Shown here one piece after another: positions 15,304 through 22,118 of a DNA stretch of 64,000 bases. Within the stretch, counting starts at the first letter, position 1. Each line of letters begins with the position of its first letter. The notes below the pieces were generated by a model. The model searched no databases. It was not told the origin of the DNA and saw only the letters and a program-made list of their open reading frames with translations. A program made the translations under genes and the position numbers. The stretch comes from an uncultured delta proteobacterium (GTDB lineage: Bacteria > Myxococcota_A > Polyangia > Polyangiales > Polyangiaceae), in NCBI GenBank assembly GCA_903906315.1, contig CAIVJW010000384.1:1-64000 (forward strand), given 5' to 3'.

Positions 15304-15536
15304 CGGAGGCCTCAAACGCTACGAATCCCGTATGTGTGCGGGGGTGGGGTGATCGGATGATGTAGAAAACAAGCTCAATTCGACTCCGATAGGCGTCGTC
15401 GGCATCCGTTGCTGAGGCAAAGGTGTCCTTATTATTAGGGCCGAGCCGAAGGAGGGGGCGCCAGGCCACGCTGACGCCCCCCCTCGACAGGCGACCGAAC
15501 GTCTGCTGGTTCTTCGGAGCCATGGCTGCCGCGCCC
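15304..15536. other. Candidate replication origin upstream of the gene II-like rep
   Basis: The gap between the rep ATG and the next leftward gene is A/T-richer than its surroundings. It contains CCTTATTATTAGGG (15427-15440) and a hairpin GGGGGCG (15454-15460) / CGCCCCC (15475-15481). Rolling-circle origins often combine an A/T-rich nick site with a hairpin near rep. The hairpin could instead be the terminator of the gene ending at 15537. Confidence 0.35.
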
Positions 15537-15899
15537 CTACACCAGTAGCTCGGCGTGGTGCCCGAAAACCTGCGGGGCCCGCCCGTACCGGACGGTGAGG
15601 CGACCGCTCGACGTCGAGAGGAGCCGCCTGATCTCTGCGGCCTGACCCCCAAGCGTCCGAGTGCGGTCGGTCACCATGCGAACCACGGCGGCGTCGCCAA
15701 CCACGATGTCGATGGCCTGCGACTTCTTCGTTGCGACCGTCACGAGGGCGAGGAGGGCGCGCACGATGGCATCGGCGTGGCTGCTGGACTCCCAGTGGTT
15801 CCTGACGAGCGCCGGCTCCCCCGATGGCGTCCGACAGGCGATCTGGCCGATCGAGACTTCGGGGTCGAGGTCGCGGGCGAAGACGAACGCGGTGGCCAT
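15537..15899 (-). CDS. Hypothetical protein with an RNase H-like pattern
   Basis: 120 aa, ATG overlapping the stop of the upstream RHH gene (TGATG). The order of a beta-hairpin (ATAFVFARDLDPEVSIGQIA), a helix (SSHADAIVRALLALVTVA) and a strand ending in an acidic residue (AIDIVVGDAAVVRMVTD) loosely recalls the RNase H fold, but the catalytic acids are not convincingly present. I would call it unknown. The coupling with an RHH protein mirrors the layout at 8172-8384. Confidence 0.6.
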   Translation of the reverse strand: MATAFVFARDLDPEVSIGQIACRTPSGEPALVRNHWESSSHADAIVRALLALVTVATKKSQAIDIVVGDAAVVRMVTDRTRTLGGQAAEIRRLLSTSSGRLTVRYGRAPQVFGHHAELLV

Positions 15900-16105
15900 C
15901 ACGGCCTCGCCTCGGCGACATGCCGGACTGGAGCGACGGGCTCGGGCAGGGACTCACCCATCTCGTGGTACCGAAGGACGAGGAGCACGCCCTCGCGCAT
16001 CAGCTCCTGGCGGGAGAGGCCGGTGTCGGCCGCGAGATGGGCGAGGCGGCGGGCCCATTCGGTGGGGATCGTGGAACGGATGTTACGGACTTGCAGGTCG
16101 CTCAT
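15899..16105 (-). CDS. Ribbon-helix-helix DNA-binding protein
   Basis: 68 aa with a textbook AGGAGG seven bases before the ATG. The N-terminal strand QVRNIRSTIPTEWARRLAHL and the helix-turn-helix LAADTGLSRQELMREGVLLVL fit the CopG/MetJ-type RHH fold. Probably a repressor of its own operon; a dyad at 16145-16161 lies in its promoter region. Coupled to the next gene by a TGATG overlap. Confidence 0.75.
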   Translation of the reverse strand: MSDLQVRNIRSTIPTEWARRLAHLAADTGLSRQELMREGVLLVLRYHEMGESLPEPVAPVRHVAEARP

Positions 16106-16144
16106 GGTGAAACCTCCTGCAAGGATGTGAGTACAAGAACTCTA

Positions 16145-16161
16145 GCGACCTAAAGAGTCGC
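16145..16161. promoter_or_regulatory. Dyad upstream of the RHH gene
   Basis: GCGAC-7 bp-GTCGC at 16145-16161, 40 bp upstream of the RHH start and within the divergent control region shared with the rightward gene at 16203. A candidate operator. Confidence 0.35.
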
Positions 16162-16202
16162 CGACGTCACCATTTTCGAAGGGCTGTTGCCGCGTTGCCA
16201 CC

Positions 16203-16418
16203 GTGGAGACGGTCGCCGCGCTCGACCGCGACCGGGTGACCGACGTCGTCCTGGTGACGAGCGAGCCGACCGTTGTCATCGACATCCGGCACGGCTGCCG
16301 GGTCAGGCTACTCGCGGTGCTCCGTCGGCTTCGGGCGATCCAGCAGCTCGTCGGGGCGGTCGAGAACCGGCGTCCCGAGGACGGGCGGCCCTGTGGCACG
16401 CCGGGCCGTCAAGGATAG
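16203..16418 (+). CDS. Small hypothetical protein, 71 aa
   Basis: GTG start, no strong ribosome-binding site. The translation VAALDRDRVTDVVLVTSEPT, then VVIDIRHGCRVRLLAVLRRL, has the hydrophobic periodicity of a small folded protein and G/C-ending codons typical of the region. Not recognised. Transcribed away from the RHH operon and 95 bp before the next rightward gene. Confidence 0.4.
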   Translation: METVAALDRDRVTDVVLVTSEPTVVIDIRHGCRVRLLAVLRRLRAIQQLVGAVENRRPEDGRPCGTPGRQG

Positions 16419-16513
16419 TAATATCCGGGCGGCTCGGCCGGCACACGGCCTTCGCTCAACCAGTACGACACGGCGTGCTCGCCGCGCGACGTCCGGTGGT
16501 CTATGAACGTGGT

Positions 16514-17656
16514 GTGCCCTCCGCCCCAGAGGAAGTCCGACTGCGACGACGCACGACCGAACTTGCGATGGTTTGCCGTGATGCGTGGCAGCTCCGGCAG
16601 CTCGTCGAGACGCTTCGTGCCGACGACCTGGGCGGCCACCTCGCACCCGCATTGGCCCCGCACCTCGCCTTCTACGCCGTCGAGGCGCGGGCCTGGCTTC
16701 ACGGGAATGGGCCAGCCACGGGCGTCTTCGCTGCACTGGATGAACACCTTCCGTCGATCAAGGCCACCCGAGAGCACCTGAAGCTGAGCGCGGGGCGCGA
16801 CGATCTCGTAGGGCTTGCTCGGCTCCTCACCGCGTGCGAGTCGCGGAGCGTCGCGTGGTTCCATCGCCCCCACCGGGGCTGGCTTGGACGGTTCAAGAGT
16901 CTGTGGCAACGCGACCTCGGGCTCTGCTTCCTCGGAAGCGACCTGATCTCCACGACGCACGTCGGTTTGGCGAATCTCGTCCCCGAAGACCTGAACGCCC
17001 TCGATTCGGCGGGCGAGCCGTTCGAGGAGGTGAGGAAGGCGTCCTTCGCTCGGGCAGAGGCGGCGGGGCGGGTAGTCGGTGCGATCACGACGTGGGTGCC
17101 GCAGATGGCGGCATCGGCTGCGGGGGCGCCCGAACTGACTGTGTGCGCTCAAGACCTGAAGGACGTCGATTGCAAGTCTGTGGACTACTACGCCGAGGTC
17201 GGGCGCAGAACGGGGCTGCCTTCGTCGAACGTGCCCGCGTTCGTGTTCATGGCCTGCCAGGTCAACTTGGCCGAGAGGGTGCTTCCCGCCCTCCTTTCAA
17301 GGACGAGCGACTACCTTTTCCGTATGCGCTACCTCGCGGCGTACTCCGCTCTGGAGGCCTTGCGGCGCATCGGGCATGAACTGCGCGGAGAGCTTGCCAG
17401 CCCAGTCGGGCGGGTGGTCAAGTCCGTCCAGGCGTCACCCTCCGGCCGAGGCTTCAGGAAGCTCGGCACGAAGCTTCGACGCGACGTTGCGCACTACGAG
17501 ATCGCGTCGTTGACCGTGCCATCTGACGGCCCGGCGGCGCTCTCCCTCCGCGGCCTGCTCGACCACCACGCTCCCTCCGTAGGCGAGATCGACGAGCAGA
17601 TCGCCGCCATTCTTGGCACAATCTCGACTGAGGCTAGGCTGCTACTCCAACCGTAG
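16514..17656 (+). CDS. Hypothetical protein, about 380 aa
   Basis: Not recognised. GTG 16514 gives 380 aa; ATG 16568 gives 362 aa. The sequence is soluble and mostly helical, with distinctive segments WFHRPHRGWLGRFKSLWQRD, ITTWVPQMAASAAG and LFRMRYLAAYSALEALRRIG. A late VAHYEIASL segment, together with the ALEALRRIG helix, resembles the hepn-like helical domains of some defence proteins, but the Rx4-6H motif is not clear. Convergent with the amidoligase operon (stop codons 52 bp apart). Confidence 0.65.
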   Translation: MPSAPEEVRLRRRTTELAMVCRDAWQLRQLVETLRADDLGGHLAPALAPHLAFYAVEARAWLHGNGPATGVFAALDEHLPSIKATREHLKLSAGRDDLVGLARLLTACESRSVAWFHRPHRGWLGRFKSLWQRDLGLCFLGSDLISTTHVGLANLVPEDLNALDSAGEPFEEVRKASFARAEAAGRVVGAITTWVPQMAASAAGAPELTVCAQDLKDVDCKSVDYYAEVGRRTGLPSSNVPAFVFMACQVNLAERVLPALLSRTSDYLFRMRYLAAYSALEALRRIGHELRGELASPVGRVVKSVQASPSGRGFRKLGTKLRRDVAHYEIASLTVPSDGPAALSLRGLLDHHAPSVGEIDEQIAAILGTISTEARLLLQP

Positions 17657-17708
17657 AGGGCGCCTCCCACCGCCTCCTATGCGACGTGCTCCCCGACCAC
17701 GTTTGTGC

Positions 17709-18575
17709 CTACGGTTGGCGCCTCGTCGACCGCGACAGCGTTCCCAGCCAGCGTATGCCCCGTACGCCTCCGAGCTTCCACGCGGCCTCGGCGTCCTTGC
17801 AGCTCATCGTGGTCACACCCTCGCCCGCGGGGTCGGCGATCGTGACCTGGTCCCGCAGACGGTCGAGAAGCAGAACGTGCCGCCGTTCGACCACTCGGTC
17901 GCGACGCTGACCGAATCGGAGCACCTTGAGGATGCGGTCGTTGATGGGCTCGAACGGATCGAAGTCGTCGAGCTTCCGTGCCCGGCCGTGGAACAACCCA
18001 GCGACCTCGCTCAGGACGCGGAGGTCCGCGTCGGTCAGCCCGCCAAGCCGTGTCCTGGCCAGCATCTGGGCCCGGTGCTCCTCGTCGCCAACGCGGCCGA
18101 CGAGGTCGTCGGCCTTCGTGTCGGGCGTGACCGTGCCGAGCACGATGGCGGCCGTATGGACGACATGGAGGGCCGATGCGGCGGCCGGGACATCGTGGGC
18201 CATGAAGCTGAGATCGGGTCGGGGGCGTTCGACCTCGGTTTGGACAAGGCCGAGCAGGTGATCCACGACCGCGCCGATCGCGAAGGTCCCGTCGATCTTT
18301 CGCGGCCACGTTCGGGACGTCCGATGGCCCGAGCCGTGGACGGTGATCACGTCGGGCCCCTGGAGAGCGGGGCCCGGCAACGCGGGAAGGCGGACCTGAA
18401 CGCCACGAAGGACGCGATCCCCGATACGGACGCGGAGTACGGGCATCCCGTGCTCGACGGTGAGGCTCTCTTGCCGAAGGGCAACGCCCCGCTTGAGCCG
18501 CACCTCAGCGAGAATCTCGTCGCGGAGAACCCGGGCCTCTCGGGGCAGTCCGTTGCGGTCAACGCCGGCCCTCAC
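17709..18575 (-). CDS. Possible E2-like (UBC-fold) protein in the helicase-amidoligase operon
   Basis: 288 aa from GTG, three bases after the helicase-amidoligase stop. The N-terminal 130 residues read as helix, then four strands (LTVEHGMPVLRVRIGD, VLRGVQVRLPALPGPA), a PDVITVHGSGHRT loop with a Pro and His, and a DGTFAIGAVVDHLLGLVQ helix. This is the order of prokaryotic E2/UBC-like domains. The catalytic cysteine expected after the His loop is absent (the only Cys is near the C-terminus), so if the fold is right it is an inactive E2 variant. The C-terminal half is unfamiliar. The fold call is a weak inference; the gene itself is convincing. Confidence 0.6.
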   Translation of the reverse strand: MRAGVDRNGLPREARVLRDEILAEVRLKRGVALRQESLTVEHGMPVLRVRIGDRVLRGVQVRLPALPGPALQGPDVITVHGSGHRTSRTWPRKIDGTFAIGAVVDHLLGLVQTEVERPRPDLSFMAHDVPAAASALHVVHTAAIVLGTVTPDTKADDLVGRVGDEEHRAQMLARTRLGGLTDADLRVLSEVAGLFHGRARKLDDFDPFEPINDRILKVLRFGQRRDRVVERRHVLLLDRLRDQVTIADPAGEGVTTMSCKDAEAAWKLGGVRGIRWLGTLSRSTRRQP

Positions 18576-18578
18576 GGC

Positions 18579-20888
18579 TCAGTTGTACGGAGCCCAGTTG
18601 GCTGCCACCCGACACCACTCGGACAGCTCTGGGTGCCGAGCCCACTCGCGGATGACTTCGGCGCGCCGGAGCCGCAGCCGTTCGAGAAATGTCTCCCCAC
18701 GCGGCTCTTTCCCGCACGGCAGGAAGCACCTCGCGAGGGTCAACAGGTTCGACGACGGCTCAATCCGTCTGACGTCGGGCAGGTCAGGAACCGAGGGGCG
18801 GCCCGTTGAAGCGAACAGGATCTGCTGCCACAGGCTGCACCACAGCAGAATCTGCCCGGCATTGAGGGTGCCCTGGTGCATCCGCACCTCGATGTACGGA
18901 TCTCGCGTCCGTACAACCAGCGGCTGAAGGTTCACGGTAGCCGTTCGAGCGTCAGGGGCACTGATGCGCGCGCGAAGAAGCGCTTGGTTGAACGACAGGA
19001 GATCGTAGCTCGAAACCACCGAAGAGATGGGCTGACATCGGGTGTTGCAGGCACCGACATCGTGGGCGCTCCCATCGAAGCGCGTGACCTGGGAGGGGCT
19101 CACAAGGGTCGCCAGAGCACCCTCGAAGATTCGAAGCAGCCGAATGAAGTGCGTCAGGTCGGCGGACGGGCTCCACGACAGGTGAAGGCGCAGGTCCGTT
19201 CGGTGGTCGAGCCCCAGGCCTTCCTGAGCGGCTGCGGCCTGGAGCGCACCGGCGGCCGCGACGACCTCGGCGAACCCAGGTTCGTCCGCTAGTTCCCGTG
19301 AGAGGACTCGCCAGCCAACGCGCGAATCGTAGTGGGCCCCCCAGAGCGAGTCCTCTCCGGTGGACACCAGACTCGTGGTCGGAGATGCCACCCTGCCCGG
19401 AAGCCGTGATCGCAGGTGCTCACAGATCGTCTGAGCAGCCGACCACCAGGTCGGCGCGTCGCGGATCATGTAGAGGTTCGAGAACGTCCGGTGCGCCAGA
19501 TCGAACTCGACGCGGAACCGCTGACCCTTGCGGAACCACAGTCCGCGCATGGGATCTGCGACCGAGGCGTCCGATGGTATCCAGGTTGGGGCTCCCGTCG
19601 CCGCATAGGGGTACGAGGCGGGGTTGAGCCCCGGTGCGATAGTGGATGTGACCACCTTGGCCCCCCCGTCGACGTTCGCGCCGGTGCCGGCGAAGAACAC
19701 CTTGGCCGTCCTGAGATCGGCGCCGAACCGGTCGAGGTTGTCGGTGAACTCGACGATGTTGAAGGTGCGCTTGCCGGTGGACTTGTCGAGCCGCGACGCG
19801 CGCCCGACCATCTGCGAGTAGAGAATGTCGCTGAGAGTCGGCCTCGCCAAGAACACCGTCTGGACCGAAGGCACGTCGACCCCGTGGGTGAGCATCTCGA
19901 CGTTGACCACGACGTCGACCCGGTTGCGCTTGAATGCGTCGAGGTATTCGCGGTTCTCGCGGTCCTCGTTGTCCGAGTGGATGGCACGGGCGCTCACTCC
20001 ACGGACGTTGAGCATCGTGGCGAGCCCAGTCGCGTGCTCCTTGGTGCAGGCGAAGATGATCGTGCGCCCGTAGACCCTCGCGTTCGCGAGGTAGTGGTTC
20101 ACGATGAGTTCGTTTCGCGGGCGGCTGGCGGCCAACTCCTTGAGAGAGCCGGTCGTGAAGTCGGACCACTCGTTGAGGCGGTTGGGCGTCCACGCCACGC
20201 CTGTCCGAACTGGTTCGTGCATCACGGGCTTCGCGAGGTAGTCTTCGCGAACCAAGTCCTCGAACGTCTTCTGGAAGACGACCTTGACGGACCCGTCCGG
20301 CGACGGCTTCGGGGTCGCGGTCAGCCGCAAGACCCGCAGGCTATGTTCGTCGATCGCTCTCCGGACCGCTCTCCCGCTGCTCCCATTCTCGCCCCAGTGG
20401 CACTCGTCCCAGACGACGAGACCGACCCCGCTAAGCGCCCCCTTGGCGATGCGGTTCTCCAGCGTCATGAGCGTCGTGTACCGAACCGCCCCTCCGTCCT
20501 CCGGAAGCGGGTGCAGCGGCCCGTCCTCGCCCCCGATCCGCGAGATCTTGCCCCAGTAGCGGTGGCGTCGGCAGAGGTCTTGCGCGGCTTGATGCAGGAG
20601 CCGCCAATCTTTCGTCACCCACAGGACCACTGAGTTCGAGACAAACTGCCGTGATTGCCAAAACGCAACCACGTCGTTGCCGACCAGAGTCTTGCCACCT
20701 CCCGTTGCGATCTGTACGAGTGGTCGACCCGAGGGGCTCAGGTGGCGAAGGGCCGTCTTGATGGCCTCTTCCTGGTAGGGCCTTGGCTTCTTGGGGTCGG
20801 ACGTCTCCGTGAACTCCCGGAGGAGGCGCTCGGCATAGGCCCGGCTTCGGTAGTTGCCGGCCGCGTCCACTCCGTCGTCGTCGTACAC
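18579..20888 (-). CDS. SF2 helicase fused to a C-terminal amidoligase-like domain
   Basis: 769 aa. Residues 35-400 are an SF2 helicase: Q-like RPYQEEAI, Walker A ATGGGKT (61-67), DECH (161-164), LTATP (189-193) and motif VI QMVGRASRLDK (359-369). Residues about 455-700 resemble Amidoligase_2 (COOH-NH2 ligase, glutamine-synthetase-like fold): FRVEFDL (458-464), GWRVLSREL (525-533), RTDLRLHLSW (563-572, in place of GLHVH), NLQPLV (653-658), then YIEVRMHQGTLNAGQILLWC (665-684), the strongest match. Such ligases join amines to carboxylates using ATP. The two domains in one chain suggest nucleic-acid-triggered modification of a protein or small molecule. GTG 20888 is five bases after the upstream stop; a GTG at 20870 is an alternative. 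Confidence 0.8.
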   Translation of the reverse strand: MYDDDGVDAAGNYRSRAYAERLLREFTETSDPKKPRPYQEEAIKTALRHLSPSGRPLVQIATGGGKTLVGNDVVAFWQSRQFVSNSVVLWVTKDWRLLHQAAQDLCRRHRYWGKISRIGGEDGPLHPLPEDGGAVRYTTLMTLENRIAKGALSGVGLVVWDECHWGENGSSGRAVRRAIDEHSLRVLRLTATPKPSPDGSVKVVFQKTFEDLVREDYLAKPVMHEPVRTGVAWTPNRLNEWSDFTTGSLKELAASRPRNELIVNHYLANARVYGRTIIFACTKEHATGLATMLNVRGVSARAIHSDNEDRENREYLDAFKRNRVDVVVNVEMLTHGVDVPSVQTVFLARPTLSDILYSQMVGRASRLDKSTGKRTFNIVEFTDNLDRFGADLRTAKVFFAGTGANVDGGAKVVTSTIAPGLNPASYPYAATGAPTWIPSDASVADPMRGLWFRKGQRFRVEFDLAHRTFSNLYMIRDAPTWWSAAQTICEHLRSRLPGRVASPTTSLVSTGEDSLWGAHYDSRVGWRVLSRELADEPGFAEVVAAAGALQAAAAQEGLGLDHRTDLRLHLSWSPSADLTHFIRLLRIFEGALATLVSPSQVTRFDGSAHDVGACNTRCQPISSVVSSYDLLSFNQALLRARISAPDARTATVNLQPLVVRTRDPYIEVRMHQGTLNAGQILLWCSLWQQILFASTGRPSVPDLPDVRRIEPSSNLLTLARCFLPCGKEPRGETFLERLRLRRAEVIREWARHPELSEWCRVAANWAPYN

Positions 20889-20893
20889 CGCCT

Positions 20894-21586
20894 CTACTTC
20901 CCGCTCAGGATTCGGCGAAGGGGTTTGAATGCGTGCAGGATCTTGGCCGCGTCGCCAGGCGTCATGCGGGCTACGTCGGTCGGGCCGAAGTCGCAGAAGA
21001 TCCAGACGTCGGCCCACCAGTCGCGTCGTCCGTCGATCTCCGCAAGCCGATCCACCACCTCCTGGAACGAAGATGGGCACGCCCGTCGGAGAACGTGCCC
21101 GTCTGTCACCACGAAGACCATCTCCTCACGCTCCTCGTCGTCGCCCTCGCTTCGGCCGATGCGGTGCGTTCCGATGAACAGCCCCAGGGGTCGACCCAAG
21201 CCTTTCGCGATGGCTGCCAGGGCCTCCTTGAGCGATGGTGCCCTCAGAGTCGCAAGGCGGCCCCAGTCCCAGGCGTGCCGGTTCATCGTCCGACCGGAAG
21301 CGGCGTCCCTTCCTTCCTCGCCCTTCTCGATGCTGAGGCCCAGGGACAGCACCGAGTGGTCGTGGTCGATCGACATCAGGTACTGGGCGACAGGGGGGCC
21401 GTCATCGGTCTCGCGGATGTAGTAGCCGCTCGTGTGCCCGTACGACTCGTGCTTCTTCAACAGCAAGGCGCCCGTTCCGAGGAGCGTCTGGAGGTGGTCG
21501 CGGATCTGTTGCGTCCGGGTCGGCTTGGGGTCGAGTGACAGATCGAACCATCCATCCGAAAGCCACTTGGGATCGAGTGTCCTCAT
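20894..21586 (-). CDS. Unknown protein in the helicase-amidoligase operon, 230 aa
   Basis: ATG 21586 with AGAGGAG six bases upstream. Not recognised. It looks soluble and alpha/beta: PTRTQQIRDHLQTLLGTGAL, YLMSIDHDHSVLSLGLSIEK, SLKEALAAIAKGLGRPLGLF, EEMVFVVTDGHVLRRACPSS, DWWADVWIFCDFGPTDVARM. The last two segments could be strands of a nuclease or effector core, but no catalytic set is clear. The next gene begins five bases after its stop, so it is expected to work with the helicase-amidoligase. Confidence 0.7.
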   Translation of the reverse strand: MRTLDPKWLSDGWFDLSLDPKPTRTQQIRDHLQTLLGTGALLLKKHESYGHTSGYYIRETDDGPPVAQYLMSIDHDHSVLSLGLSIEKGEEGRDAASGRTMNRHAWDWGRLATLRAPSLKEALAAIAKGLGRPLGLFIGTHRIGRSEGDDEEREEMVFVVTDGHVLRRACPSSFQEVVDRLAEIDGRRDWWADVWIFCDFGPTDVARMTPGDAAKILHAFKPLRRILSGK

Positions 21587-21685
21587 AGCCCGCTCCTCTG
21601 CCTCTCCGAGTCGGTTCGTTCGCTTCTCACGCTCGCCCCACCGTGCCCGGTGCCATCGACGAGCCCATCACGCCAGGATCGCGAG

Positions 21686-22090
21686 TTACATGGTCCAAGC
21701 GAGCGGGTGACGGTGTAGGCCCCGGTCGTCGAGCATGAGATGGACTTGTAGGTCGTCGCCGACGTGCGCTGCGCCCTCCATCACGAGGATGGCTTGTTCG
21801 TGTCCCTCGGGTTCACGGGAGATCACGATGTCGATGAGCCTCCCCCGCACCGGCGCGACCGGCTCCCAGTCTATCTCCCAGTCTTGAACCTGGATCTCGT
21901 GGCCTACCGCTTCGGCTCGGAGCCGTTCGACGAGCGCCCAGGCGCCGGGCTCGGGCCTCCATGCGGCACGGGCGGCGGCCGTTCGACGCCGGTCCCGTTC
22001 GGCTTCCTCCGGCGTAGGCGACCCCTCAAGGTACACCGGACCCGAAGGCACACACCAAGGGTTGTCCCGCAGTGAGATGGTCGTCGGCAT
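21686..22090 (-). CDS. Hypothetical protein, 134 aa
   Basis: Not recognised. The N-terminal half is charged and helical (PEEAERDRRRTAAARAAWRP); the C-terminal half has short strands ending DDLQVHLMLDDRGLHRHPLA. It lies 28 bp after the helicase gene at 22119-24203 and 99 bp before the 230-aa gene, in the same direction, linking the restriction genes to the amidoligase operon. Confidence 0.6.
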   Translation of the reverse strand: MPTTISLRDNPWCVPSGPVYLEGSPTPEEAERDRRRTAAARAAWRPEPGAWALVERLRAEAVGHEIQVQDWEIDWEPVAPVRGRLIDIVISREPEGHEQAILVMEGAAHVGDDLQVHLMLDDRGLHRHPLAWTM

Positions 22091-22118
22091 GATGGGGGCT
22101 GCCTTTCCGGTCTACTGC

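Noticed and set aside
15454-15481. Hairpin as a certain rho-independent terminator
   Set aside because: No T-run follows in either direction; kept only as part of the candidate origin.
16514-17656. HEPN ribonuclease
   Set aside because: Helical pattern only; no convincing Rx4-6H motif.
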